Part shown: positions 43,702 to 54,329 of the stretch, one piece after another
Layout of the letters: every line of letters starts with the position of its first letter
How positions within the stretch are numbered: position 1 is the stretch's first letter
Origin: Hysterium pulicare CBS 123377
Taxonomy: Eukaryota > Ascomycota > Dothideomycetes > Hysteriales > Hysteriaceae
Direction: 5' to 3'
Length of the DNA: 64,000 nucleotides
Assembly (NCBI GenBank): GCA_000467715.1
Contig: AJFK01000316.1
Span: 62,001 to 126,000, forward strand
Notes under the pieces: model-generated
What the model was told of the DNA's origin: nothing
Seen by the model: the letters and a program-made list of their open reading frames with translations, nothing else
The model's database searches: none
Made by a program: the position numbers and the translations under genes

Positions 43702-44953
43702 TCAAAGCGGCTGCGGAATCTTCTTAAATGGGGCATCCAAAGCCCCCTGATGCGGCGCAATAGGCTTCGGGCCCTCCACCCAATCAAAATATCCGAACCG
43801 CTGCAAGAACGTATTATCCTCGGGACCCAATACAGCTTTATTCTGGAACCCATTCAACATATTATGCGGAAACCCAATCTCAAACGGATACCCCTCTTCA
43901 ATCTCCGCAATCTCTTCTTCGCTCAACCTCAAGCCCAACGCCTCAATATTCCCCCTCAAATGCTCCACTTTCCTGCCTCCGCAAATGGGGAATGTATACG
44001 GCGCTTTATGCATAACGTATGCCAACGCCACACTCGTAATAAGCGTCCCCTTCTCCCCAGCAATCTTCTCAAGAACAGCCACAACCCCATCCTCCTTCCC
44101 CGTCCTTGTAGCAGCGAAGTTCCTCCCTCCATCCTTCCCAGCCTGTCCCCGGGGCTTGAAATACCCACCTCCGAGTGCGCCCCAGGGGGCCAGCGCCATG
44201 CCTTCGGCTTGGCACATGGGAGTGATTTCGCGCTCGAAGTCGCGCTCGGCGGCTGAGTAGCGGCCCTGGTAGACGGAGAATTGGCGCAGGCCGTGCTGGC
44301 GGGCGTAGTCGTTGCATTTTACGACGAGCCAGGCGGGGGTGTCACTGATGCCGAGGTAGATTACTTTGCCGGCGGTGATGAGATTGTTGAGGGAGTGCAT
44401 GAGTTCGGGGATGGAGGTTGTGTGGTCCCAGACGTGGACGTAGTACTTTTGTAGTTGTCGTTAGTTTGGTGTTTGCAAGGGAAGAGTTGGGGGAAGAGGG
44501 AAAGGGAAGGTTGTATACCAAATCGATGTAAGAAGTTTTCAAACGCTTAAGAGATCTTTCAATACTCGTGTGCAAATTCTTAGCATTGTTCCCTCCGTAG
44601 TTACTCTGGATAACCTTCTCCCCTAACTGGGTAGTCTGACTGCCCGTATACTTTGTTGCAATCACCATCTCATCTCTATTCCCCTTCTGCTCCATCCACT
44701 CTCCCAACCACTGCTCGCTCTCGCCGAATTGGTAGTTGACGGCTGTGTCGATGAAGTTGCCGCCTTGAGAGTAGAAGTAGTCGAGCATTTCGAAGGCGGT
44801 TTCTTTACTGCATTCGCCGAGAATCTGCTTCCAGGCGTTGCCGAAGTTCATGGCGCCTAGACAGAAAGGTGATACTTTTACGGCGGCGGTTGGAGAGAGC
44901 ATTCTGTGGCGGCCCAGGAGGGACTTTGGGGGTGGTGGGGGTCTGGAGCTCAT
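43702..44953 (-). CDS. Aldo-keto reductase, aryl-alcohol/norsolorinic acid reductase-like
   Basis: An NADPH-dependent reductase of the AKR superfamily. Two exons (44953-44519, 44445-43702) give 392 residues. Visible parts: FIDTAVNYQFGESE (catalytic Asp and Tyr), ATKYTGS (catalytic Lys), YYVHVWDH (His), IYLGISDTPAW, and a C-terminal cofactor stretch (FPICGGRKVEHLRGNIEAL). The length and motif style match fungal aryl-alcohol dehydrogenases and the norsolorinic acid reductase-like group (AKR9). No polyketide genes are nearby, so a general aldehyde-detoxifying or aryl-alcohol role is more likely; the substrate is unknown. Confidence 0.9.
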
Positions 44954-45617
44954 TTTGACTTGTGGAGTATGGTTTGCTGTTTAAATTGGGTCTTAGTTGA
45001 ATGGGCTAACCTTGACTGACTCGAATTGAATTGGAGCAATCTTCGAGGATTCGTCACGTATCTATATATGTTGACCAGAGGACCGAAATATAAGGCTACC
45101 TACAGTATCACGGCTTTACGTGCTAACTCCGGTCTAACAGCTGCAAGGGAATTGTCAGGATATGCAAAAGGCCGGAGTAAACATGCTATCGCCGAAGAGC
45201 ATCAGCATGCTGAACTGGAGTCAGCGCATACTTTCATCTATTGTCCCGTTACCCTCGTCGAGAAGTGTGGTATTGCTTCTGGATGGGAAGATGAAGCTCT
45301 GTGCTTATCCCGAGCACCAACCAAATCTAGCCTAGCCCACGAAGCTTCCCCTGACATGCCCGAAGCATTGCAGCAATCGTCATAGATGGCTCGAGCATGC
45401 CCACCAATTTTGCAGATGATGAAATCAACATCAATGCCCATTAGGTATCCAAATCGCCGACTGCTGCAAGGTACAAGTACAAATAAGCACCCTTCATCAG
45501 CAATCCTCCGCTCTTTAGATCCCTACTTACACAAGACTAACATCACCGTTGAAGAGCTCGTTCTCATCAATCAAATACAACTAACACCCCGTAACGGCTG
45601 TTTCTTATCCATCAAAC
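44954..45617. other. Divergent intergenic region, AKR / SMP gene
   Basis: 664 bases. A 119-codon frame (45026-45385) and others are featureless. Probably promoters for the genes on both sides. Confidence 0.35.
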
Positions 45618-46253
45618 ATGTCAACCAGACTTCTCACCCTCCGCCGCATTATCTCTCCAGCATCCACAGCATCCACAGCATCCTCATACATAAGAACAAG
45701 ACCTCAATTCCGCACAATGGCTTCCGCAGTCGTCAACTCCGAGTTCATCTCGCAAATCACCGCCGCCGAGAAACCCCTCACGAACCAAGACGACCCCGTG
45801 AAAGGCGGTCCAACCGCCCAAGCCCAATCCCACGTCGGCCAAGAACTCACATCACAAGTGATCCACGACATCACGATGGGCGAGCGCACAATAACAGGGC
45901 AGGAGAAGCCCATTCAAAACGGACCCACATCCATCGCTCAATCCATCTTCGCAGCCGCCAGCGGTGCCAGCGATTCCTTCAAGTCCGCCAAATCAGACGC
46001 GGTAGAACATTCGGGTGTGTTGGATGCGGATACCATTAGTAGGATTACGCAGAAGGAGAAGGAGATTACAGGACAGGATGATCCGGTCAGGAAGGGACCG
46101 ACGGCAAAGGCGCAACAGCACGCTGGTGAGCCGATTACGAGTCAGGCGTTGCATGATATTACGGAGGGGGAGAAGAAGGTTACGGGCGGGGAGAGGGTGA
46201 AGGGTGGGCCGACGGCTGAGGCGCAGAGTGAGCTTGCTAAGAGTAGGCAGTGA
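45618..46253 (+). CDS. SMP-domain (LEA-like) protein with mitochondrial-type leader
   Basis: A single-exon 211-residue hydrophilic protein. The N-terminus (MSTRLLTLRRIISPAST, then RTRPQFRTMAS) resembles a mitochondrial presequence; an internal ATG (MASAVVNSEF) could give a cytosolic form. The body has repeated units typical of the seed-maturation-protein (SMP) domain: three (I-x-A/Q-x-EK-x-(L/I)T-x-QDDPV-(K/R)-x-GPTA-x-AQ)-like blocks at about 45-70, 95-115 and 135-165, and SQ(V/A)(I/L)HDIT repeats following each. Such proteins are LEA-like in plants, linked to desiccation tolerance, and are also widespread in fungi, often as stress-induced proteins in conidia; function here is inference. Confidence 0.85.
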   Translation: MSTRLLTLRRIISPASTASTASSYIRTRPQFRTMASAVVNSEFISQITAAEKPLTNQDDPVKGGPTAQAQSHVGQELTSQVIHDITMGERTITGQEKPIQNGPTSIAQSIFAAASGASDSFKSAKSDAVEHSGVLDADTISRITQKEKEITGQDDPVRKGPTAKAQQHAGEPITSQALHDITEGEKKVTGGERVKGGPTAEAQSELAKSRQ

Positions 46254-46961
46254 GCTGGTATGGACACGGTACGATAAGTCTTTCTGGAGCAACTGTATAG
46301 CATATATGTAGGAATACTAAACACTCGTGTCGTTGATTATGGGAAGATATCCTGACTGAAAGGCAAATATCCTGTGTTTCGACCAGGTGGCAGACGACCT
46401 TGTGATCATGTCCTTACTGATGGTTATATGCAGTCAGACGCCTCTAATATGATCATCCTCGGGATATTACCTCCATCCCAGGTTCATACCCGGCAGACGA
46501 TCTATTTGCAATACCTCGCGGCATATGTTACAAAAGCTCTCACTCGAGCCAATGAGCGCATTCCTTGGCACCGTGCATTACCTTAATGGGAAACACTTCT
46601 TCCCCCCGATATTTCCTTCGCACACCCAAGTCGATCGTGGCGTGTTTCTTATTAATCTCCTCCATAAACCCCAAACACTCAACTGCCATGTAAGAAGCAA
46701 GATGCTCTGATCTTCTGCCGTGTCTGTTTAGGCTAAGATGCCGCCTTCTATAATTGATGGCGGCGCTCGCTCGGTGGGGTGGAACTTATATAGCTGTCTT
46801 GTCTATACCCCGCCAGCTCGTGTAACGACTCTTATAAATACTCAGCACTGCGAGCGAGCTGCTTGGAGCTTTTATTACAGATACGTTTCCCCTTACCTTG
46901 ACAGTTCGTTGATTTTTTTTTACCTTTCTTCTTTCACGTCTTCTTCAAAACAACCGCAAAT
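46254..46961. other. Intergenic region
   Basis: About 700 bases between two plus-strand genes. Frames are short and featureless. It ends with the promoter described at 46833. Confidence 0.35.
46833..46840 (+). promoter_or_regulatory. TATA box upstream of AKR6-type gene
   Basis: TATAAATA, a consensus TATA element about 120 bases before the start codon at 46962. The intervening leader is T/C-rich (TTTTTTTTACCTTTCTTCTTTC). Confidence 0.5.
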
Positions 46962-48248
46962 ATGAATAGCCCGCTTCCACACATGCCTAGGCCGAAGAGC
47001 TATCTTAGCGTCAACACCAAAACGACAGAACCTCCCTCCGATCTCCCGAAGATGGAATATCGCTTCCTAGGCCGTTCGGGCTTGCAAGTGTCTGCTATTT
47101 CGCTTGGTGGGTGGTTGACGTATGGGGGACATGTGGGGGATGGTAAGAGAGACTCCCTCTTCCTTTGCTCCAGCGTTGAGTTATATAAGAGGCTGACGGT
47201 TGGGGTTTAGATCAAGCTCATGCCTGTCTCAAAGCGGCTTGGGATGCTGGGATTAACTTCTTTGACTGTGCGGAAGGGTATGCGGGGGGTGAGAGCGAGA
47301 GGGTTATGGGGAGGGCGATTAAGAAGTTTGGGTGGAAGAGGAATGATATTGTTGTTTCGACTAAGGTAGGTGGAGGTCTTAATCCATTCACCCGATTTCT
47401 TTCATTCCATGAGATATTCTAGCGATATCGTGGATTCTGTCATATCTACAGTTCATACCTAACCCTCCAATTAGATCTACTGGGGTATGGCCAACGGCGA
47501 CCGCATAATAAACAATGGCGGCCTATCCCGCAAACACATAATCGAAGGCATCGACGCCTCCCTCTCCCGCCTCCAACTCTCCTACGTCGATCTCATCTAC
47601 GCCCACCGTCCCGACCGTCTGGTTCCCATGGAAGAAACCGTGCGCGCCTTCAATCACGTCATCAACACGGGAAAGGCCTTCTACTGGGGCACATCCGAGT
47701 GGCTAGCTTCCGAGATCGAAGCCGCGTGGGCGGTGGCGGATCGTCTTGGTCTTATCGGTCCCGTGATGGAGCAGCCGGAGTATAGCATGTTGGCGCGAGA
47801 GAAAGTAGAGGTGGAGTTTGACAGCTTATATAAGACGAGGGGATTGGGGATCACGAATTTCTCGCCGTTGAAGGGAGGAATTCTGTCGGGTAAGTATCTG
47901 GATGGTATCCCCAATGATAGTCGGCTTGGACAGAGCGAGGATAAGTTTATTCAAAATGTGTTGAAGAAGTCTGTCGGGTCGGATTCTTGGAACAAACAGC
48001 AGGATACTATCAGAAGTTTGGGAAAGGTGGCGGAGAAGCTGGGGACGGATACTGCGACTTTGGCTATGGCGTGGGTGTTGAATAATCCGAATGTGAGTAG
48101 TGCCATTACGGGAGCTAGCAGGCCGGAGCAGGTTTTCAGGAGTGTGAGGGCGCTGGAGGTTGTAAAGAAGTTGGACGAAAAGGTTCTTGAGGAGATCGAG
48201 GAGATTTTGGGGAATAAGCCTACGGCATTGCCGAAGAGGTTCTTTTGA
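46962..48248 (+). CDS. Aldo-keto reductase, potassium-channel beta-subunit (AKR6) type
   Basis: Three exons (46962-47142, 47211-47365, 47475-48248) give 369 residues. Motifs: YRFLGRSGLQVSAISLGGW at the front, FFDCAEGYAGGESE (Asp, Tyr), VVSTKIYWG (Lys), YAHRPDR (His), FYWGTSEW and the cofactor-binding end (SSAITGASRPEQVFRSVRALE). These are the hallmarks of Shaker-beta-like AKR6 proteins, which in fungi are usually soluble NADPH-dependent aldehyde reductases rather than true channel subunits. Compared with typical Kv-beta, EQPEYSML replaces the usual EQ-x-EY(H/N)ML. The ATG at 46962 precedes a polar leader; a shorter start at MEYRFLGRSG (47052) is possible. Confidence 0.92.
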
Positions 48249-48276
48249 TGTAGACGGTCGAAAGCATCTTGAGGCA

Positions 48277-50284
48277 TCAAGAAAGCAAACCTTCTCGAAA
48301 TAGTGCAGGAATTACTTTGTCTGCAAGGTTTTTATATGCATATTGCATACCATCCATGCCAGGCCACCTCTCTGCGCACCATGATAAAAGGATCAAACAT
48401 GAGTTAGATACCTGAAATAAAGTGCTGAAGTCAAGACGTTCGTACTCAACTTCTTCGCCAAGTTCAAGTATCCGCTTCAACGTTGGAGCTCGACCGTCCA
48501 GAGCAAGTAGAGCGTGCGCCATCAGCGTCATCCCAGCAAGGTAGATATAATGCGCGGAAAGGAAAGTCATGGGATAAGACCCAAGAGTCGAATCCTCGGG
48601 AGCACGAACAATCTTTTCATATGTGTGGATGAGGGCACACGCAGACCAGTAGTTATCTTGAGGTATCACCGAGGTTGTCGTTGGAGTCTCCTTGGACGTT
48701 TCTGTTTCTTTAAGAGCCTTGAGCATAAGGGGCTGGAAGAGGAAGCAAATTGTTGAGTTGTAGCCAACATCACATGTTATAGTAGCTACTCCCGTTAGAT
48801 CATCCGAGACGGAGAGATCATCGCGCCAGCTAGATAGCGTCCTGTATCGATCTTTAAACCAGTCAAGATCAAACAAGGGAGGGGTTGCTGGTAGATACAT
48901 GTCCCTGAAGATCTCGGATCGAAGATAGACGAGTCGGTAGTGGTGCGCGATTGATATTGGTTGAAGCGATGCTTGATCCGTGACATCGACGGTCGACACA
49001 ATGCTTGGGTATTCTGTCGTAATGATAGGCTCAGGTAGATCTGATCCACGGCCAAATAGTTGTCCGACTATCCTTTCGATAGCATATAGACCCCAAAAGG
49101 TCGATCTGCGAAGCTTTCGTTGTGATTCGGTTTCCAAATCTGTTAGAAGCTCGGTATGGTAGCCTAGCTCCACGCTGAGTCTGCATGCGTAATCCAGGAG
49201 CTTCCATATGTCTCCTTTTCTGGGATAGAAAAGACAAAATACGGTTAGAAGCAGCAGAGCTTGCAAGGAACCTTGAGACACCTCCGACGTTACTTCTTCC
49301 ACACAGGGAAGAGCGTCATTGTAGAAAGCCATACTTTCGACGCTGCGAGAAGGATCATATCTTGCCTTTGTTGCGCATGCAATAGCACACATCATTGTGA
49401 CCCTGAAGTATTGATGAGCTTCTAGACCGTGAAGATCTTCGGGTCTGAAGAAGTCACGGTGCCGCAAACCGAGATAGATGTGCATGTCATTGACAGCCAG
49501 ATTTTCGTCAACCATACCATACAGAGTGTTCGAGGATACGAAGAATAGCTGGCAGAGAGCTCTTACGTCCTCTGGCTGGCAGTGGCTATCATTTGATAGA
49601 TCACGGGGTTTCGGCTCTATCGAATCAATGTCCGGCTTAGAGACAGGATTGTCAAGGACTTGCTCGGACAATAAACCTCTCTTGATGGCGTTGTGAAGAA
49701 CGTCAACCGTGAGCGCAAACACAGAGCTGGCGCCAAAGAACCGTGACTTGGTGATGGTAGACGGAATGATGAAATGTTTGTCAAATGAATCGGTAAAGCG
49801 CCTAGAAATCGGAAAACTGTCAGAAATGTCGTGAATCACACTTGCTATACTGCCGCTATTTCGAGCCATCTGTGGAGATAACGAAATATTCGGCGAGGCT
49901 CTGAGTCCAGGGGATGATTGTTTCTCCTCTAATGCAACGGGCATTACATGATGTGGTGACGAACTAAGAGCGTGCTGGACCGCTTTCAATTGCTCGAGAC
50001 GTGTAAGAAGAGACTGAACATAGCTGCACAACCGGTTAGATTTGAGCAACATAGCGGCTTGCAATTCCTTACGATCGTGGCAATGACTGCTGAAGTGCAT
50101 GATCATATAGAGTGCACTCGACGCCGGCCTTTTGACATAACCTGCAATCTGGTAGCTGGGTATCACACTTCCGTCTGAGCCTTCGGCAGCGGTGGCATGT
50201 TGGAAGCAACTGCTGGACAAGTTCCTTTGATGTTGTAGCTGACGAGAAAGTCTGAGGTTCAACCATAGCGGCTATTTCCCCCAT
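48277..50284 (-). CDS. Zn2Cys6 transcription factor with fungal-specific TF domain
   Basis: A nuclear regulator. Two exons (50284-50073, 50023-48277; intron of 49 bases with CTAACC branch) give 652 residues. The zinc cluster is complete: Cys 30, 33, 40, 47, 50 and 57 (C-x2-C-x6-C-x6-C-x2-C-x6-C) with the basic RRLRRK run. After a short linker and coiled stretch (YVQSLLTRLEQLKA) comes the fungal-specific TF (MHR) domain at about 200-480, with LYAIERIVGQLFGR and its neighbours. The last residues (CAERWPGMDGMQYAYKNLADKVIPALF) are a conserved C-terminal block. It starts 500 bases from the monooxygenase pseudogene, divergently, so it may once have controlled that cluster; this is inference. Confidence 0.9.
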
Positions 50285-50796
50285 TCCTCGCCTAGACGAT
50301 CTACACTACTGGCGATACCGTTTTGATTTGGCTGGATAGGTGAGAGTGAGGTCTAAGATTGATGGATTCCGTCGCCAAATAGGGGTAACGGTGAGCAGTA
50401 GGGCATGTTTGAAGCGATGCCGAGATGATCGAGGTATCTACATCACAATCAATCTCAATCTCAGTTTGGAGGAGAGTGGAGTTGTCGTTGGACGTTGACT
50501 CATGTACGGGTACCAGCTGCCGTCACCCGTAGTCAGGCGCCGAAGATTTGCCATTGGCAGGGACATGTGATAAGGGATGCGGACATGTCCGTTCCTCTAC
50601 TCCACTGACAAACACCAACTTCCTTCTCCGCTTAACAATGCGCGACACGTTCGGTGTCGCGGCGACCGCTTCATTGTTCAGCGAGACATGAGAGAATACT
50701 GCCTTTAAAGCGAAGACACCTGGAATTCTACCACGATATATTTTAGTCAATCCAATTGGAAGAAAGCTTCATCACATCCTCACGCGTCTGTTCAAG
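50285..50796. other. Divergent intergenic region, regulator / decayed catabolic cluster
   Basis: About 500 bases shared upstream of the intact zinc-cluster gene and the monooxygenase pseudogene. The sequence CGGACATGTCCG occurs at 50581-50592, a 12-base perfect palindrome containing inverted CGG triplets, the kind of site zinc-cluster dimers can bind. Confidence 0.45.
50581..50592. promoter_or_regulatory. CGG-inverted palindrome, candidate zinc-cluster binding site
   Basis: CGGACATGTCCG is a perfect palindrome with CGG at both outer ends (CGG-N6-CCG), the layout bound by Gal4-family homodimers. A very similar GGACATGTCC lies at 55021-55030, in front of the second zinc-cluster gene. Binding is not shown. 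Confidence 0.4.
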
Positions 50797-51834
50797 ATGG
50801 CATTCAAGGACAAAAGAATTGCTATCATTGGTGGGGGCCTTGGAGGCATGGCCTTCATGAACTCTGCCATCTACGTTAGCCTCGAAAATGTGTACGTAAG
50901 GTCGGGGTACAATGTCTATGTCCCCGTGTTTATACATTTCTCTTACATGTTCACTACCTATATCCCATTTAAGTGGTATCTGATGATTAAAACACTATAA
51001 GTAGAAGTTTTAAGCGGGTTCTGGCAGTACCAAAACGCTTTTTGAAGTTCATGCTAATTATACCCCTGCCTTTAGTCATCTCTACGAGGCCGCACCGGAG
51101 TTTACAGAAGTCGGGGCTGCAGTCAACATAACACGCAACGCCAACCAAGTTTTAGACGCATTCGGACTCAAGGATGATATGCTCTGGAAATACTCGCGAG
51201 ATCCGCCCTGTTATATGGAGTATCGACACTATCGGACCGGACTCAACGCAAAATCAAAGCAACATCGTTACATCATTGAATGAAATCAACCATGAATGAG
51301 AGCTTTAAATATAATAACCGCTTACGTGTGGTTGAGCTTAATCAAACTCTTCTTCACTATCGGACCGGCGAATATTTGGGGGCCATTGGCGAGTTTGGAG
51401 AGCCACCGTCCCGACAGATTCATTGCGCACATCTGATTGACGTTTTGAAGAAGAAAGTACCCGAATCGATGATATCTAAAGGCAAAAGACTTGCTGAGAT
51501 CGAACGAGACCAATTTAGCGATTGCTATCATCTGAAATTCCAAAAACGGTAGCGTGGCTGATGCGGATATAATCATTGGTTGCGATGGAAAAAAGTCTGT
51601 AGTCCGACAACACCTCAGCTTTACCGATCATCCCATCTACTCCGGTCAGATGGTGTATCGGGGTTACGTTTCTTATGATGACCTGACTCCTGAGACTGCA
51701 GAGCTGCTGCGAAAGACTGTTAACTTCCGCAGGCCTAGGAGACACGTGCTAACCCTACCCATCGGTAACCAAGAGCAAAATTTGACTGTGTTGGTATCAT
51801 TGGATTCATGACCGAGCCATTGGAAGGTTGGCTC
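50797..51834 (+). pseudogene. Broken FAD-dependent monooxygenase (salicylate-hydroxylase-like)
   Basis: The intact form would hydroxylate an aromatic acid or related ring compound using FAD and NAD(P)H. The start is good (MAFKDKRIAIIGGGLGGMAFMNSA, Rossmann GGGLGG). After a long intron-like gap the reading resumes as YEAAPEFTEVGAAVNITRNANQV, YSRDPPCYMEYRHYRTG, and later ADIIIGCDG and MVYRGYVSYDDL, then VGIIGFMTEPLEGW in a shifted frame. Breaks: a 128-base block between 51241 and 51368 flanked by a 14-base direct repeat interrupts YRHYRTG; a frame change separates KFQKR and VADADIII near 51548; another precedes VGIIGFM. At about 51825-51835 the monooxygenase sequence ends abruptly and permease sequence begins, so the C-terminal third is missing. 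Confidence 0.8.
51227..51368. repeat. 114-base insertion flanked by 14-base direct repeats
   Basis: CACTATCGGACCGG occurs at 51227-51240 and again at 51355-51368. Removing one copy plus the 114 bases between restores the expected monooxygenase reading across YRHYRTG-EYLG. The inserted DNA has no clear inverted ends and no coding sense. It may be a filler inserted at a repaired break or a tiny non-autonomous element with a long target duplication. Confidence 0.75.
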
Positions 51835-52756
51835 TTTTGTGCTCATTGGTGTCGCCGGCCCCAAATTTGACACCACTACTCCAAGCACCGAATCCGGTGC
51901 TGTACTCGCTGGCAACCGTCTTAGTTACTTCTTCCTTACCGCCTCAGGACCCCTTGGTTGGTCATCGGCTACCGCTGACTTTTACTCGTACTTTCCGTCT
52001 CACACGAGCAGGAAGCTTACCTTTGCTATGACCGCCTCTGGTATCGTACTCGAAAAGCTTTTTCTCGAGTTTCTCGGTATCGGTCTAGGTAGCGGCCTCA
52101 TGGCAAACGCTGACTGGGCTGCCGCATTTTCAGGTCATGACGTAGGGCTTTGATCGGTTCTGCATTCTCTCCACTACACCATTTTGGCAAATTCTATTGC
52201 GTAGTCCTCGCAATCTGTATTTCTGCCAATAACATCCCTGGGATGTACGCCGCAGCCTTGAACTTCCAAATGTTTGGCTCACACTTTGCTAAAATTCCGC
52301 GACCCATCTGGTGTACCGTCGCAGTAGTTGTATCCACCACCTGCGCGATTGCGGGACGAGCTTATCTTCTCAGCATCTTCCTCAACTTCTTGGGTTTGAT
52401 CGGGTACTGGACTGTTATTTGGATCGCCATGACATTGGAAGAAGATATCATCTTCAGGAGCCGGAAAGGGTATAATTGGAATGACTGGAACGTCAAGAGT
52501 GCATTAGCGATAGGCTTTGCGGCCCTCTTCAGCTTTTTGGTTGGCTGGGCAGGAGCAATCCTCTGCATGTACCAAACATACTACACCGGCGTTATCGCAA
52601 AGCTTGTGGGAAATGGTGCCGACGTACGTTTCACTCTTTTGGTTGCAAAATAGCTCGCTAACAATCAAACAGCTTGGTCTTCCAGTCACCATGGCTTGGG
52701 CTACGTTGGTGTATCCACCAGTGCGTTTCTTGGAGTTGAAGTTTGTTGGCCGCTGA
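51832..52756 (+). pseudogene. Back half of an NCS1-type purine/pyrimidine permease
   Basis: NCS1 (Fcy2-like) transporters carry cytosine, purines or related compounds with protons. This piece begins inside the protein: LIGVAGPKFDTTTPSTESGAVLAGNRLSYFF with SATADFYSYFP, then GLGSGLMANADW; after a frame change near 52145 it continues AFSPLHHFGKF, ISANNIPGMYAAALNFQ, FLNFLGLIGYWTVIWIA, the FRSRKGYNWNDWN block, a last pair of membrane helices, a normal intron (52624-52671) and a proper end (VYPPVRFLELKFVGR, stop). The N-terminal half, about five membrane segments, is absent. It is joined directly to the monooxygenase remnant, so a deletion fused the two genes. Confidence 0.85.
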
Positions 52757-52997
52757 AGTACTTCGACAAGGATTGTTATTTCGTAAGACAGCGCGAGGGT
52801 GTTCTGATTTATGCGATTTAAGTTTCATATAGTTTTGCTTGAGGATTTATTGCGTATGTTTTGACTCTGATTGCACCTACCTGAATAGATATCATCCGTC
52901 AATATCACGAGCGATTCGGTTGGCGACTTGATTTCCAATGATTGTCTTCATGCTAGCCATTCCCTTCTATGCAAAATAGATGCAAATATATGCGAAA

Positions 52998-54329
52998 TCA
53001 AATTTTTGCTGCCGATCTCCGAATGAAATCATCGTATCTTAAGTACGCCCCCAGCAACACCTGAGCTCCCGCCGCACAATCCTCTGGCCTTGTGTACTCC
53101 GCTGGATTGTGGCTCACTCCGTCGCGACATCTCACGAAAATCATGGCAGTCGGAACCTTCTTGCTCGTGTAAACACTGTCATGTCCAGCTCCACTGACCA
53201 ATTCCATATCGCATCCAATCTCCCGGGCGGAGTCCCTTACACATCCTATCATGGTCGGGTCGAAGTTGATGGCGGGCGAGATCCAGAAATTCTCGAACGT
53301 CATGGTGAGTCCATGCTCTTTGCAAATTTCTTCGAATCGGTCCTTGCAAAGCTTCTCAATGAGCTCAACATCGCTGTCTGCAGGAGCACGGATGTCAAGG
53401 CCAAGCTCAACATGACCGGCAATTGTGTTGATGCTTTGCGGGCCCGAGTTGATCACGGCGATTGTGGCACGCCCACCGCGCTCAGCGACCTCCCCTTCCG
53501 TGACGAACCGGTTGGTTTCTACAATCATCTTTGCAGCTCCTAATAGTGCATCACTCCTGCGATCCATAGGTGTCGTTCCCGTATGCGCTTCCCGGCCAAC
53601 GATGCCTACATTGTACCATCTGATGGACTGAACGCCTTTCACTACAGCTGCTGCGGACTCCGCTTTATCAAGTATTGGACCTTGCTCGATATGAACCTCA
53701 AAATGTGCCAGTAATGGATTCGCCTCGTACGAACAAGGAGTAGGGCCCAAATACCCAATCTTCTTAAGCTCTTCTCCTAATGTGTTTCCTTCAGGATCAG
53801 TTCTGGAATGAGCGTAGTCTGTTGTAAAGGCACCACCCCACACTCCCGAGCAAAGCATAGCTGGAGGAAACCGTGCCCCTTCTTCGTTTGTCCAATCAAC
53901 AACAGCTATTGGCGCATACGTGGTGATGTTGTTCTGGTGTAGCACTTGAAGGACTTCCATAGCAGAAACGACGCCAAGGATACCGTCGTATTTGCCTCCC
54001 GTAGGCTGGGTGTCAAGATGCGAGCCGAGGCCGATAGGAGGGAGATTGTTGTTCTGACCGGGACGAATGGCGAAAATATTGCCCATCTCATCGGCCTTAT
54101 GGAAACATCCGAATTTTGCGGTTTCAGAGATGAACCAGTCGCGCACCTTCCTGTCATCATCGTTCAATGAGAGGCGATTCATGCCTCCATCTGGGGTGTT
54201 TCCCCACGCGCAAGCTGCTTCTAATGTGGCATTGGTGCGGGCCGCATCGATTCGAAGAGTCGCATACTTCGCGGACAAAGCTGGATGTTTTACTGGAGCT
54301 GAATCCGTCGTTGTTATGGTCGTAGCCAT
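52998..54329 (-). CDS. M20-family N-carbamoyl amidohydrolase (beta-ureidopropionase / hydantoinase type)
   Basis: A metallo-amidohydrolase that removes the carbamoyl group from ureido acids, releasing ammonia, CO2 and an amino acid; the family includes yeast-type Pyd3 beta-ureidopropionase, N-carbamoyl-L-amino-acid hydrolases and allantoate amidohydrolases. A single 443-residue exon. Metal and active-site motifs: GSHLDTQPTGGKYDG (His and bridging Asp), TNEEGARF (catalytic and ligand Glu), HFEVHIEQGP (ligand His) and the late SGAGHDS (last ligand His). The dimerisation lid begins around GREAHTGTTPMDRRSD. It looks undamaged. Next to an NCS1 permease remnant and a zinc-cluster gene, this points to use of pyrimidine breakdown products, hydantoins or similar nitrogen sources; the precise substrate is unknown. 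Confidence 0.92.
   Translation of the reverse strand: MATTITTTDSAPVKHPALSAKYATLRIDAARTNATLEAACAWGNTPDGGMNRLSLNDDDRKVRDWFISETAKFGCFHKADEMGNIFAIRPGQNNNLPPIGLGSHLDTQPTGGKYDGILGVVSAMEVLQVLHQNNITTYAPIAVVDWTNEEGARFPPAMLCSGVWGGAFTTDYAHSRTDPEGNTLGEELKKIGYLGPTPCSYEANPLLAHFEVHIEQGPILDKAESAAAVVKGVQSIRWYNVGIVGREAHTGTTPMDRRSDALLGAAKMIVETNRFVTEGEVAERGGRATIAVINSGPQSINTIAGHVELGLDIRAPADSDVELIEKLCKDRFEEICKEHGLTMTFENFWISPAINFDPTMIGCVRDSAREIGCDMELVSGAGHDSVYTSKKVPTAMIFVRCRDGVSHNPAEYTRPEDCAAGAQVLLGAYLRYDDFIRRSAAKI

Noticed and set aside
48400-48440. A possible intron near the C-terminus of the zinc-cluster gene (GTATCTAACTC)
   Set aside because: The words resemble a donor and branch site, but the stretch reads VSNSCLILLSWCAERW, a conserved-looking block of this regulator family, so it was kept as coding.
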